From Porphyrobacter sp. (lineage in GTDB: Bacteria > Pseudomonadota > Alphaproteobacteria > Sphingomonadales > Sphingomonadaceae), in NCBI GenBank assembly GCA_017744315.1, contig JAGIBN010000002.1:124001-188000 (forward strand): DNA of 64,000 nucleotides. The letters run 5' to 3'. Position numbers and translations under genes: made by a program. Shown piece by piece: positions 6,904-16,208 of the stretch. The notes below the pieces were generated by a model. The model made no database searches and was not told where the DNA came from. It saw only the letters and a list, made by a program, of their open reading frames with translations. Position 1 is the first letter of the stretch. Each line of letters opens with the position of its first letter.

Positions 6904-8870
6904 TCGCTGAATTCGGCCTTGCCGCCCTGTGGCTTGCCGCAGCCCTTGCCGGGCTGCAGCTGCTCGCCGGTTTCCTGGGTCTGCGACAGAACGGGTCGGA
7001 GCTTTCCTCGCTGGTTCGGCCCGCGGCGGTAACGCAGGCGCTGCTGTGCGCGCTTTCCTTTGGTGCCTTGCTGCTGCTTTTTGCGCGTACCGACTTGTCG
7101 GTTGCCTTGGTCGCGAAGAACTCGCACTCGGACAAGCCGTTCATTTTCAAGCTCGCCGGCGCCTGGGGCAACCATGAAGGCTCGATGCTGCTGTGGGTGA
7201 CCGTGATGGCACTGGCAGGCGGGCTGATCGCCTTCCTTGAGCGCCGACTTCCGGAGCGCACGATGCTGGCCACGCTCGCCTCGCAGGCGTTCGTCGGGCT
7301 CGGCTTCTATGCGTTCCTGTTGATCTCCTCGAACCCGTTCGAGCGGCTTATTCCGGCCGCGGAAGAAGGGGCGGGGCTCAATCCGCTGTTGCAGGACATC
7401 GGCCTCGCGCTGCATCCGCCGACGCTATATTTCGGCTACGTCGGGCTCTCTATCGCGTTCAGCTTCGCGGTCGGCGCGCTGCTGACGCGGCAGGTGACCC
7501 CTGACTTCGCCAAGGTCATGCGGCCCTGGGTTCTCGGCGCCTGGATTTTCCTGACGCTCGGTATCACCGCCGGCAGCTACTGGGCCTATTACGAGCTCGG
7601 CTGGGGCGGCTGGTGGTTCTGGGATCCGGTCGAAAATGCCTCGCTGATGCCGTGGCTGGCGGCGACGGCGTTGCTTCACTCGGTCAGCGTGCTGGCCTCG
7701 CGCGATGCCCTGCGGGCCTGGACCATCATGCTCGGGGTCGTTGCGTTCTCGATGAGCATGATCGGTACGTTCCTCGTGCGTTCGGGCATTCTCACCAGCG
7801 TTCACGCCTTCGCCGTAGATCCGGAGCGCGGGACGTTCATCCTGGTCCTGCTTGCGATCTACATCGGCGGAGCCCTGGCGCTGTTCGCTCTCCGGGCGGG
7901 CACGATTGCCGAGGGCGAGCGCTTCTCGGTGATGAGCCGCGAGGGCGCGCTGGTGGTGAACAACGTCGCGCTCTCGGCGATCCTGGGCATCGTGCTGCTC
8001 GGCACACTCTATCCGCTTCTGACCGAGGCGTTCGACGTGCGCGTCTCGGTGGGACCGCCGTACTTCAATCCGGTGGGCGCGATCTTCTTCATGCCGATGC
8101 TGGTGGTGCTTGCGATCGGGCCGTTGCTGCGCTGGCGACGGGACAGCTTTGCGCGCATCCGCCTGCAAGTGATTGCGATAGGATTGGTGGGGCTCGCCGT
8201 GCTTCTGGCCGGGTGGCTTATCGCTGGGATCGCACTCATGCCGCTGTTGGGCATGACGCTGGCCGCGGCGGTTGCGGTCGGCAGCTTCCTCCCGCTGCGT
8301 GGCCGTTCGTTGCGCCGGTTGCCGCTACCCGTCTGGGGCATGGTGATCGCGCACTTCGGGATCGCTGTAGCGTTGTTCGGGATGGCGGCGGACACAGCCT
8401 TTACGAAGGAAAAGCTGGTCGCGGCACAAGTCGGTGAGACGGCCAACGTTGGTCCGTGGTCGATCAAGCTGGCCTCGGTCGATCCGGTCGCTGGCCCCAA
8501 CTGGACCGCCCTCGAAGCGCGGCTTCTGGCGAGCTATCGCGGTGGTGCCGAGCATGAGATCAAGCCCCAGGCGCGCAGCTTCTGGACGCCGCCGCAGCAG
8601 ACCAGCGAGTCGGCGCTGCTGACGCGCTGGAACGGCCAGCTCTACGCCGTGATCGGCGGGGAAGCCGAAGGCGGACGCTGGCAGCTGCGTCTGTGGTGGA
8701 AGCCGTTCGTGACGTGGATCTGGTACGGTGGCGTGCTGATCGCGCTGGGTGGGTTCCTGGCCCTCGTGGGGCGCCTTTCGGGCGACCTGCGGCGCCGTTC
8801 GGCTCAGGCCCAGATCGCTGCTCGGCGTTCGCCTGAGCCGGCTCCCGAGGCCGCTGAGGTAGTGGCATGA
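6900..8870 (+). CDS. ccmF: Cytochrome c heme lyase subunit CcmF
   Basis: CcmF takes heme from CcmE and, with CcmH and CcmI, attaches it to apocytochrome c. The 656-aa multi-span protein contains the WWD-type signature GWGGWWFWDPVENAS and conserved histidines in periplasmic loops (for example ALHPPTLYFGYVG). Length and topology fit the family. It overlaps ccmE and ccmG by four bases each. Confidence 0.97.
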   Translation: MIAEFGLAALWLAAALAGLQLLAGFLGLRQNGSELSSLVRPAAVTQALLCALSFGALLLLFARTDLSVALVAKNSHSDKPFIFKLAGAWGNHEGSMLLWVTVMALAGGLIAFLERRLPERTMLATLASQAFVGLGFYAFLLISSNPFERLIPAAEEGAGLNPLLQDIGLALHPPTLYFGYVGLSIAFSFAVGALLTRQVTPDFAKVMRPWVLGAWIFLTLGITAGSYWAYYELGWGGWWFWDPVENASLMPWLAATALLHSVSVLASRDALRAWTIMLGVVAFSMSMIGTFLVRSGILTSVHAFAVDPERGTFILVLLAIYIGGALALFALRAGTIAEGERFSVMSREGALVVNNVALSAILGIVLLGTLYPLLTEAFDVRVSVGPPYFNPVGAIFFMPMLVVLAIGPLLRWRRDSFARIRLQVIAIGLVGLAVLLAGWLIAGIALMPLLGMTLAAAVAVGSFLPLRGRSLRRLPLPVWGMVIAHFGIAVALFGMAADTAFTKEKLVAAQVGETANVGPWSIKLASVDPVAGPNWTALEARLLASYRGGAEHEIKPQARSFWTPPQQTSESALLTRWNGQLYAVIGGEAEGGRWQLRLWWKPFVTWIWYGGVLIALGGFLALVGRLSGDLRRRSAQAQIAARRSPEPAPEAAEVVA

Positions 8871-9394
8871 CCTGGTTGCGTTGGGTCCTGCTGGCGCTCG
8901 TCGCCGCCTTGTTCGGGCTGTTCGCCTGGCAACTCTCGCGGCCGAAGGACGAGTTCGTTCACAGCGCGATGATCGGGGAGCCGATCCCCGCGTTCGACTT
9001 GCCGGCCGCTGTCACTGATCGGCCGGGGCTTTCGAGCGTCAACCTCGCTGATGGTCAGCCCAAGCTGCTCAACATCTTTGCCAGCTGGTGCGTGCCCTGC
9101 CGCGCCGAAGCGCCGCAATTGGCGCAACTGGAGGCGAGCGGCGCCAACATCGTCGCCGTGGCCATCCGCGACCGTCCGGAAGACGTTGCTGCCTTCCTCG
9201 AGGCTTACGGCAATCCCTTCAGCCGCATCGGCAAGGACGACATCAGCGCCGTCCAGCTCTCGATCGGCTCCTCCGGGGTGCCGGAGACCTTTGTCATCGA
9301 TGGCCAGGGCGTGATCCGCTACCAACACATCGGCGACATCCGTGATCGGGATATTCCCATGTTGCTGGAAGAGTTGCGGAAGGCGGGCGCATGA
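8867..9394 (+). CDS. ccmG: Thiol:disulfide oxidoreductase CcmG/DsbE
   Basis: CcmG keeps apocytochrome cysteines reduced for heme ligation. The 175-aa protein has an N-terminal membrane anchor, a thioredoxin fold and the active site WCVPC (Cys75, Cys78), with the later cis-proline segment GVPETFVID. It overlaps ccmF and ccmH by four bases. Confidence 0.95.
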   Translation: MTWLRWVLLALVAALFGLFAWQLSRPKDEFVHSAMIGEPIPAFDLPAAVTDRPGLSSVNLADGQPKLLNIFASWCVPCRAEAPQLAQLEASGANIVAVAIRDRPEDVAAFLEAYGNPFSRIGKDDISAVQLSIGSSGVPETFVIDGQGVIRYQHIGDIRDRDIPMLLEELRKAGA

Positions 9395-9801
9395 ACCTCC
9401 GCCTGATCTTCGCGACGTTGTTGCTGGCCTTTGCCCTTCCTGTGGCCGCGCAGGATTCGCTTCCGCCGGCGCCTTACGCTTACCGCCAGCTCGACGATCC
9501 CGCGCTTGAGGCGAAGGCCCAGGCGCTGATGGAGACCTTGCGCTGTCTCAAGTGCCAGAGCCAATCGATCGCCGACAGCGATGCGCCGATGGCTGGTGAC
9601 ATGCGGCATCAGGTTCGCACTCGTATCGCCGCGGGTGAAGATCCAGAACAGGTGCGGGCCTGGCTGATCGAGCGCTACGGCGATTACGTCAGCTACAAGC
9701 CCGAGATCAGCGCCACGACCTGGCCGCTGTTCGCCATTCCGTTGGTGCTGTTGGCGCTGGCGGTTCTCATCATCCTGCGCCGGCTGAGGAAGGCCAAATG
9801 A
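9391..9801 (+). CDS. ccmH: Cytochrome c maturation protein CcmH (thioredoxin-like)
   Basis: This 136-aa protein has a signal peptide (cleaved after ALPVAA), the redox motif LRCLKCQ (Cys52, Cys55) and a C-terminal membrane anchor, as in the N-terminal half of E. coli CcmH. It receives electrons from CcmG and works on the apocytochrome. The TPR half is a separate gene just downstream, so the fused enterobacterial form is split here. Confidence 0.95.
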   Translation: MNLRLIFATLLLAFALPVAAQDSLPPAPYAYRQLDDPALEAKAQALMETLRCLKCQSQSIADSDAPMAGDMRHQVRTRIAAGEDPEQVRAWLIERYGDYVSYKPEISATTWPLFAIPLVLLALAVLIILRRLRKAK

Positions 9802-10457
9802 GCTGGCTGATCGCCATAGCAGTCGCCCTTGGAGCATTCGCCCTGGCCGCCTTCGTGCTAGGGGTGCCCCGGCAGGGCTGGACCTCGTTTGCCGCCGCCC
9901 TCGCGCTCGGCCTCGCAGGCTATGCCTTGCAGGCGAGCCCCGGCGTTCCCGGCGCACCGGCTGCGCCGCGCGCTGCGGGGGAGATCGACGCGGGCTTCTC
10001 CTACATCGATGAGCGCAAGGAGATGATCGGCTCGGCTGCTCGGTCGGGGAGCGACAAGCTGCTGATTGCCGATGCGCTGGCCCGGCGGGGCCAGTTCTCC
10101 AACGCCGCCGTGATGCTGCGCGGCGCGGTGCACGACAATCCGCGTGATGCCGAAGCGTGGCTCGCACTCGGCAACGCATTGGTCGAGCACGCCGGCGGGA
10201 TCCTGACGGAGCCGGCCCTGGTTGCCTATCGCCGCGCGTCCGAGCTCGATCGCGGTGGCGTCGGCCCCGGCTATTTCCTCGGCCTCGCCCTGATCCGGCA
10301 AGGCCAGCTCATGGAAGCGCGGGGCGTGTGGCAGGCAACTGTCGAGAATGCCTCCGAAGATTCGGCCGGTCGCGCCTTGCTTGAGGAACGCCTCGCTCGT
10401 CTCGACGCCCTGATCGCTCAGATTTCCGGTCAAGCGCCTGTCCCACAACAGGAATGA
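9798..10457 (+). CDS. ccmI: CcmI-like TPR protein of cytochrome c maturation
   Basis: The 219-aa protein has two N-terminal membrane spans and then TPR repeats (ALARRGQFSNAAVMLRGAV, AEAWLALGNALVEHAGG). CcmI chaperones apocytochrome c to the heme lyase. The family assignment rests on the position directly after ccmH (four-base overlap) and on this topology. It closes the ccm operon. ccmA and ccmB, the ABC transporter partners, are not in this window. Confidence 0.8.
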   Translation: MSWLIAIAVALGAFALAAFVLGVPRQGWTSFAAALALGLAGYALQASPGVPGAPAAPRAAGEIDAGFSYIDERKEMIGSAARSGSDKLLIADALARRGQFSNAAVMLRGAVHDNPRDAEAWLALGNALVEHAGGILTEPALVAYRRASELDRGGVGPGYFLGLALIRQGQLMEARGVWQATVENASEDSAGRALLEERLARLDALIAQISGQAPVPQQE

Positions 10458-10509
10458 CGGCTGACCGCGGATTGCGGCGTCATGGGACCACTGCTAAACG
10501 CCGCGCTCC

Positions 10510-10526
10510 GCACGACTGAGTCGTGC
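10510..10526 (+). other. Perfect stem-loop upstream of kup
   Basis: GCACGAC (10510-10516) pairs with GTCGTGC (10520-10526) over a TGA loop, 18 bases before the kup ATG. No T-run follows. It may be the end of the ccm transcript or a structured kup leader near the ribosome site. Confidence 0.4.
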
Positions 10527-10544
10527 AGGGGGCCTTAATTCCCG

Positions 10545-12440
10545 ATGACTGACGTCTCGAATTCTCACCACTCCGACAGTTCCAAAGCAGGGTTGGCCAA
10601 GCTGGCCGTGGGCGCCATCGGCGTCGTCTACGGCGATATCGGCACCAGTCCGCTTTATGCGATGAAGGAGACTTTTGTCGGCCACCATCGCCTGGCGGTC
10701 GATCTCGTTCACGTGTTCGGCGTGGTCAGCGTGATGTTCTGGTCACTGGTGATCCTGGTGACGGGCAAATACGTGTTCCTGACCCTGCGCGCGGACAACA
10801 AGGGCGAGGGCGGTAGCCTGGCCTTGCTGGCGCTGATCCAGCGCAAGACCGGAAGCGGTGGGCGCTGGAGCAACGGCCTCGTCCTGCTCGGCATCTTTGC
10901 CACGGCGCTGTTCCTCGGCGACTGCATGATCACCCCGGCGATCTCGGTGCTCTCGGCTGTCGAAGGCCTGACCGTGGTGCAGAGCCATTTCGACCCTTAC
11001 GTCCTGCCCGCGGCAGCGGGGATCCTGATCGGGCTGTTCCTGATCCAGAAGCGCGGGACCGAGCGCGTGGGCAAGCTCTTTGGTCCGGTCATGATCGTTT
11101 ACTTCCTGACGCTGGCGGTGTTGGGCCTGTCCAGCATCACTCAACGCCCCGACGTGCTTCAGGCGCTCAATCCCGTCTGGATCTACCACTTCTTCGCGAC
11201 CGATCCCTACCGCGCGTTTCTCGCCCTTGGCTCGGCGGTCCTGGCGCTAACCGGGGCCGAGGCCCTTTACGCGGATATCGGCCATTTCGGCCGCAAGCCC
11301 ATCCAGATCGCCTGGCTCTATCTCATCTTCCCGGCCTTGCTGCTCAACTACCTTGGTCAGGCCTCGCTGCTGCTCCGCAATCCGGCGGCGGCGGAAAACC
11401 CGTTCTTCCTGCTGGCTCCGGAGGACTTGCGTCTTCCGCTCGTGCTGCTCGCTACGGCCGCCACGGTGATCGCCAGCCAGGCGGTGATTACGGGCGCCTA
11501 TTCGGTCATGCAGCAGGCCGTACAGCTGGGCGTCATGCCGCGCCTGCGGATCAGCCACACCTCGGCCAGCGCGCACGGGCAGATCTACATTCCCGCCGTC
11601 AACTGGAGCCTGATGCTGTTGGTCATCCTGCTCGTCGTCAGTTTCGGGGAGTCGTCCAACCTGGCCGCCGCCTACGGCATTGCGGTCACCGGTACGATGA
11701 TCTGCACCACGATCATGCTGACCGTGCTGGTGCGCCGTGTCTGGAACTGGCCGCTGCCCCTCGTCATCGGCGTGATCTCGGTCTTCTTCATTCTCGACGG
11801 CGCCTACTTTGCCGCGAACCTGACGAAGATTCCGGACGGTGGCTGGTTCCCGCTGCTGGTTGGCGCGATCACCTTCACGATGCTGACCACCTGGGCCAAG
11901 GGCCGCCGCCTGATGCGTGAGCGGATGAGCGAAGTCGGCCTGCCGCTCGACATCTTCGCCAAGTCTGCCCGCAACAGTACCGCCAAGGTCCCTGGGACGG
12001 CGATCTTCATGAACTCCGGCTCGCACGGGACGCCTTCCGCGCTGCTGCACAACATCAAGCACAACAAGGTGCTGCACGACCGTGTCGTGGTGCTCACGGT
12101 GCAGATTGCCGACGTGCCTTACGTCCAGCCGGAAAATCGGTACGAAATCCACGACATGCGCGACGGATTCTATCGCGTGGTGCTGCATTACGGCTTCATG
12201 GAAGAGACCGACATTCCGGCTGCGCTCAAGCAGATGGAAATGTGCGGCGGTAAGTTCGAGATGATGCAGACGAGCTTCTTCCTCTCGCGCCAGACGCTGC
12301 TTTCGGCCGACAAGCCAGGCATGGCCATATGGCGCGAGAAGCTGTTCGCGTGGATGATGCGCAACGCGGCAACGCCGATGGAGTTCTTCCGCCTGCCGAC
12401 GAACCGAGTGGTCGAACTCGGCAGCCAGGTTGAAATCTAA
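10545..12440 (+). CDS. kup: Low-affinity potassium uptake protein Kup
   Basis: Kup/Trk-type transporters import K+ with protons across the inner membrane. The 631-aa product has the family start motif [17 protein letters not shown], about twelve membrane spans and a long hydrophilic C-terminal domain. Sphingomonads often carry several kup genes, so the copy number in the genome is open. It ends three bases before the convergent gene at 12444, without an obvious terminator between them. Confidence 0.95.
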   Translation: MTDVSNSHHSDSSKAGLAKLAVGAIGVVYGDIGTSPLYAMKETFVGHHRLAVDLVHVFGVVSVMFWSLVILVTGKYVFLTLRADNKGEGGSLALLALIQRKTGSGGRWSNGLVLLGIFATALFLGDCMITPAISVLSAVEGLTVVQSHFDPYVLPAAAGILIGLFLIQKRGTERVGKLFGPVMIVYFLTLAVLGLSSITQRPDVLQALNPVWIYHFFATDPYRAFLALGSAVLALTGAEALYADIGHFGRKPIQIAWLYLIFPALLLNYLGQASLLLRNPAAAENPFFLLAPEDLRLPLVLLATAATVIASQAVITGAYSVMQQAVQLGVMPRLRISHTSASAHGQIYIPAVNWSLMLLVILLVVSFGESSNLAAAYGIAVTGTMICTTIMLTVLVRRVWNWPLPLVIGVISVFFILDGAYFAANLTKIPDGGWFPLLVGAITFTMLTTWAKGRRLMRERMSEVGLPLDIFAKSARNSTAKVPGTAIFMNSGSHGTPSALLHNIKHNKVLHDRVVVLTVQIADVPYVQPENRYEIHDMRDGFYRVVLHYGFMEETDIPAALKQMEMCGGKFEMMQTSFFLSRQTLLSADKPGMAIWREKLFAWMMRNAATPMEFFRLPTNRVVELGSQVEI

Positions 12441-12443
12441 GGT

Positions 12444-13136
12444 CTAGCGGGCCAGCGCCTGGCCGTTCGTATCCACTGGTGAGAGCCGCTTGAGCTCAGC
12501 GATGCCATTCGCGGCGGCCTTCGCCCAACGCTCGAAGATTTGCTCGAAATCGTTGCGGTTGGTTACGCGGTTGCGGATCCAGGGACCGTTGTCTCCAGCG
12601 ACGCGCCGCTCGATCGCCCGACCGAGGACGGCCCCGGTCATGGAGTCCCTTGCTTCGATGACGATCGTCGCCGCGCCGGCTTCCTCCGAGTATATGCGGG
12701 TCCTGCCCGAGGTCGGGGTGTCGGGAGCGACCACGTCGATGTCGATGGCGCCGGTGACCAGCTCCAGCACGTCCGGTCCCGGCTCGGTCACGACGGTGTA
12801 GCCGGCGTTGGTGAAAGCCTGCTTGAAGATCGCTTCGAACTCGACGGTCGCCTTGTCCAGGGCCTCGCGAACAAAGGACTCGCTGATCCGCAGGCCCTGT
12901 GTGCTGTTGCGGCGCTGATCCCGGACCCAGTTCGCGCGCATGGCCAGATGCGGCTTGGCGAACATGACCTTTGTGTAGGGGCGGAAGTCGGCGTCGGGCG
13001 CGAGATAGACCATGTCGATCTTGTCCGATTTTACGCGAACCAGGTTTTCCCACTGATCCTCGTTAACCTGGCTCGCGACCGGCACTGATCCAAGCAAGGC
13101 GAGCGCCGCAATCGCGGCTGTGAGGCTACGCTTCAT
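12444..13136 (-). CDS. Secreted protein, possibly DUF3313-like
   Basis: The 230-aa product starts with a Sec signal peptide (MKRSLTAAIAALALLGSVPVASQ). The ATG at 13136 is preferred because AGGAAGAG lies five bases before it; an in-frame ATG five codons upstream has no ribosome site. The mature part resembles DUF3313-type envelope proteins: a tyrosine-containing start (VYLAPDADFRPYTKVMF), an alternating beta/alpha pattern, and a GAVLGRAIERR segment near the C-terminus. There is no lipobox. The function is unknown. Confidence 0.7.
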   Translation of the reverse strand: MKRSLTAAIAALALLGSVPVASQVNEDQWENLVRVKSDKIDMVYLAPDADFRPYTKVMFAKPHLAMRANWVRDQRRNSTQGLRISESFVREALDKATVEFEAIFKQAFTNAGYTVVTEPGPDVLELVTGAIDIDVVAPDTPTSGRTRIYSEEAGAATIVIEARDSMTGAVLGRAIERRVAGDNGPWIRNRVTNRNDFEQIFERWAKAAANGIAELKRLSPVDTNGQALAR

Positions 13137-13222
13137 CGGGCTCTTCCTCATAGGGGAGTTGATGGATGCTACGCTCCAAGATCACCGCTGATCCATCCGG
13201 GAAAACCCCATCGGGGCGAGCA

Positions 13223-13864
13223 TCAGCGTGCAATGCCGTAGAATTCGGCGATGCCGCCGAGCAGGAATTCCATGCTTATGCACATGAGCAGGAACCCGAA
13301 GATCCGGGTCATTGCGTCGATCCCGTGGTGGCCGAGCAATGTGACCAGTGAACTCGCCCCACGCAGGACGATGAATGCGATCACGAATGTTATCGCGAGA
13401 CCTGCGGCAATACCGGCGTAGATCGCCGGCAGGTCTTCGACCGGGAAGGAGCGAATACGCGTCGCCCCGGCCAGGATGACCGAGATCGATCCCGGCCCGG
13501 CGAGGCTCGGCATGGCGATCGGTGCGAAGGCTATCTCCAGGCTCTGCGGCGGAACCGCTACCTCTCCGGGCATCTTCGGCCGGGGGAAGAGCATGCGAAA
13601 GCCCACCGCGGCGATAATCAATCCGCCGGCTACGCGAATGCCGGGGACGCTGATGCCGAAGAAGTCGGAGATGCGTGCGCCCAGGAGGAGGAACACCAGC
13701 AGGATGGAGAACCCGTAGATGCACCCCTTGAGCGCTTGCCGGCGAATTTGTTCGTCGCTCATTCCGCCGGTGAGCGAAACGAACAGCGGCGCGGTGCTGA
13801 ATGGGTTCACGATCGGGAACATCGCCCCGAACGAGATCGCCAGCGCTTGCAGAAACAGCTCTAT
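13223..13864 (-). CDS. MarC-family integral membrane protein, probably starting at ATA
   Basis: MarC-family proteins have six membrane spans and no established transport substrate. The frame contains FPIVNPFSTAPLFVSLTGG and later DAMTRIFGFLLMCISMEFLLGG, typical of the family. The first ATG (13822) would remove half of helix 1. Reading upstream, the family-like N-terminus IELFLQALAISFGAMF is in frame. No ATG, GTG or TTG precedes it before the stop at 13889-13891. An ATA at 13862-13864 sits six bases after a very strong GGAGGGAGG ribosome site (13871-13879). I therefore extend the gene to 13864 with a non-canonical start. A point mutation of ATG or a sequencing error would explain the data equally well. 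Confidence 0.7.
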   Translation of the reverse strand: MELFLQALAISFGAMFPIVNPFSTAPLFVSLTGGMSDEQIRRQALKGCIYGFSILLVFLLLGARISDFFGISVPGIRVAGGLIIAAVGFRMLFPRPKMPGEVAVPPQSLEIAFAPIAMPSLAGPGSISVILAGATRIRSFPVEDLPAIYAGIAAGLAITFVIAFIVLRGASSLVTLLGHHGIDAMTRIFGFLLMCISMEFLLGGIAEFYGIAR

Positions 13865-13930
13865 CGCGTTCCTCCCTCCAAGAACGGATCACGCGACCCG
13901 GGACTGAGCTCGGGCCGCAAGACCTCCACG

Positions 13931-14686
13931 TTACGGATTGGCGAGCCGGGCCTTGCTGGTGACCACACGCGCCGTCACGCGGCGGGCTTCGGCGTTGGAC
14001 GCGGCGGTCGGAGCGGCTCCGGTGTCGACCTCACCCATCGCAGATGCCGCGATTACGCGGCCAGGCTGAATGCCGGGGCGCTGCTTGAGGTAGTCGATCA
14101 CGTTCTGGGCGCGGCGATCGCTCAGCTTCTGGTTGGCTGCGGCGTTCCCCGTGGGGTCGGCATAGCCGAGGACCGAGATGGCATAGCCCTCGATCGACTG
14201 CGCCTGAGTGGCGAGATCGTTGAGCGAGCGCTTGCCTTCTGCGTTGATGGTTGAGCTGCCGGTGGCAAAGTAGACGTTTGTCTCCGCCCGCACGTCGAAT
14301 TCGCCCGTCTGCGCGAGCGCTTCCCGGGTCTCGGTCTGTCCCGCCCTGATCTGGACTGCGGTGCGATAGTCGCCTTGCTTGAACTCGATTACGTCAGCGG
14401 CAAAGGAACTGCCGTTGTTGGTCCCCTGAACCTTGATGGGAAGGCCCGGAAGCAGGTCGGACGCCAACTTGTCTTCCTTGCGGACATTCAAGGCGCCCTC
14501 CGTCTGGCGGATGCGCGTGTCGGAATCGAGCGTCACGGTCTGTTGCGTGTTGCCGGTCTGAAGCACGACCTGGCCTTCGCCGGCGCGGACGATGACGCCT
14601 TCCAGCTTGTCATCCTGGGCGAGGGCGGGGGTGGAAGCCAGCATCGCTACGCTGGCGGCAAGCGCTAGTCTTTTGCCGATCATCAC
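13931..14686 (-). CDS. OmpA-family envelope protein with N-terminal OB-like domain
   Basis: The 251-aa protein has a signal peptide (ending STPALAQ) and an N-terminal beta-rich region (residues about 25-105) resembling DUF5666/OB-type domains. The C-terminal OmpA domain binds peptidoglycan and shows NVYFATGSSTINAEGKRSLNDLA, LGYADPTGNAAAN and LSDRRAQNVIDYL. It probably anchors the envelope to the cell wall. It has no beta-barrel of its own. Confidence 0.8.
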   Translation of the reverse strand: MMIGKRLALAASVAMLASTPALAQDDKLEGVIVRAGEGQVVLQTGNTQQTVTLDSDTRIRQTEGALNVRKEDKLASDLLPGLPIKVQGTNNGSSFAADVIEFKQGDYRTAVQIRAGQTETREALAQTGEFDVRAETNVYFATGSSTINAEGKRSLNDLATQAQSIEGYAISVLGYADPTGNAAANQKLSDRRAQNVIDYLKQRPGIQPGRVIAASAMGEVDTGAAPTAASNAEARRVTARVVTSKARLANP

Positions 14687-14838
14687 CGGAGGTCTCCGTA
14701 CAGCAAGCGACGGAGCGTGAGAGTGCCGCCCCGTCTTGCAGGGAGAGTTCTAGACCTCTCGAGGTGCGGCCCTGATCGGGTCAAACACTGAAAACGGCCC
14801 GGACGAATCCTTAATGGTCTGTCCTAGGTGTGAGCACG

Positions 14839-14869
14839 AAAAAGGGCGCCGCGATTGCTCGCGGCGCCC
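14839..14869 (-). terminator. Rho-independent terminator for the 14.9-15.5 kb gene
   Basis: GGGCGCCGCGA (14844-14854) pairs perfectly with TCGCGGCGCCC (14859-14869) over a TTGC loop. Read on the minus strand, the stem is followed by TTTTTCG. It lies 23 bases after the stop of the gene at 14893. Confidence 0.9.
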
Positions 14870-14892
14870 CAAATCGTCTCAAAGTTGCGTAA

Positions 14893-15483
14893 TCAGCCCA
14901 GGTTGGCGCTGACCATCGCGTAGAACATCGGCAGCGACAGGATCACGTTGGTCCGGCTGGCGATGAGCGCCACCGGAGCGGCCTTTGCCTTCGCCTCGTC
15001 GGTGACTTCCACCAGGCCGAGGATCTTCTTCTGGGCCGGCCAGATCACGAACCACACGTTGGAGGCCATGATGATCGCCAGCCACATGCCGAGACCGATC
15101 AGGTTGATGCCGTCTGCGCCTACACCACGGAAGGTCAGCGCGTCGGCGCCGTATCCGTTGTGGAAGGCGATCGCGAGGCCGGTCAGGACGGTGAACAAGG
15201 CGCCATAGCGGAAGAAGAACAGCACCGCCGGAGCGATGTAGCCCGTGACGCCCTTCTTCAGTTCGGCCGGGATCTTCGGCATGGTCGGGACCTGCACGAA
15301 GTTCAGGTAGTACAGCAGGCCGATCCAGATGACGCCGAAAAACAGATGCAGCCAGCGCATGACGTCGTCAGCGACATCGCGCGCGCTTTCGCCGGTCCAG
15401 CCCGTAAAACTCGCGATTACCGCGATCGCCAGCACCAGGCCGATAAGCAGCACAAGGTGCAAATTGCCGAATAGCTTTGCCAT
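14893..15483 (-). CDS. Urate hydroxylase PuuD-like membrane domain protein
   Basis: The 196-aa protein has five or so membrane segments and resembles the N-terminal membrane domain of PuuD-type urate oxidases (DVMRWLHLFFGVIWIGLLYYLNFVQVP, then NVWFVIWPAQKKILG). Full-length PuuD is roughly twice as long and carries a C-terminal cytochrome c domain with CxxCH. None is present here, so enzymatic urate oxidation is doubtful. The start at 15483 has a GGGGGA ribosome site, and an in-frame ATG 15 codons upstream is less likely. The function is unknown. Confidence 0.7.
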   Translation of the reverse strand: MAKLFGNLHLVLLIGLVLAIAVIASFTGWTGESARDVADDVMRWLHLFFGVIWIGLLYYLNFVQVPTMPKIPAELKKGVTGYIAPAVLFFFRYGALFTVLTGLAIAFHNGYGADALTFRGVGADGINLIGLGMWLAIIMASNVWFVIWPAQKKILGLVEVTDEAKAKAAPVALIASRTNVILSLPMFYAMVSANLG

Positions 15484-15560
15484 GGAGGTTCCCCCTTCTT
15501 CCCAATTGCCGGCGTGGTCTAACGCCAAGCGGCCCGCCGGGAAAGGGTACAGCTCCGAGA

Positions 15561-16208
15561 TTAGCCAGTCGGCGGGGGATTGGTCTTTTCGTCTTCGGTG
15601 CCTTCGGTCGAAAGTCCATGCCTCAACAGCATCGGAAGCTGGGTGAAGGTGAAGCCGAAGCTTAGCGGCAGGAAGACCCAGAGCTTGGCGGCAAGCCAGG
15701 ACTCGAAGCTCAGCGTGTTCGCGAGGATTTCGTTGAGCACCGCGAGGAAGACGAAGAAGAACCCCCAGTTGCGCGAGAGTTTGAGCCAGCCTTCGTCATT
15801 CAGGCCATCGAAGGCAGCCTCGAGCAGATACTTGAGCAGCGCCTTGCCGTTGAGCCACCCGATGATGAGCGCGACGGCGAAGAGCGTGTAGATGACCGTC
15901 GGCTTGCGCTGAATCCACCACTCGTTCCCGGTGTAGATCGTCAACGTACCGAACCCGACGATCAGCACCGTCGAAAGCCACAGCATCGGGGAAATGCGGC
16001 CGAGGCGCCACTTGGAGATGGCGAGCGCCACCAGCGAGGCGGCGATGAACGCTCCGGTGCTGCGGACTACGGCGAAGATCTCGCCCGCAATGTCCTGTCC
16101 GTCGGGACGGAAGTAGCGATAGCTGAGAAAGAACACGAGCAGCGGGCCGTAATCAACGGCCACATTGATCCAGCCGGATTTGGGCTTCTTGGTTTCAACT
16201 TCGGACAT
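15561..16208 (-). CDS. yciB: Inner membrane septation protein YciB/IspZ
   Basis: The YciB (intracellular septation A) family contributes to envelope synthesis and cell division. The 215-aa protein has five membrane spans and the conserved LLVFFLSYRYF, KPTVIYTLFAVAL and NWGFFFVFLAVLNEI segments, which clearly mark the family. The start codon shares one base with the ftsY stop (TGATG), so it is translated from the same transcript. Confidence 0.92.
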   Translation of the reverse strand: MSEVETKKPKSGWINVAVDYGPLLVFFLSYRYFRPDGQDIAGEIFAVVRSTGAFIAASLVALAISKWRLGRISPMLWLSTVLIVGFGTLTIYTGNEWWIQRKPTVIYTLFAVALIIGWLNGKALLKYLLEAAFDGLNDEGWLKLSRNWGFFFVFLAVLNEILANTLSFESWLAAKLWVFLPLSFGFTFTQLPMLLRHGLSTEGTEDEKTNPPPTG

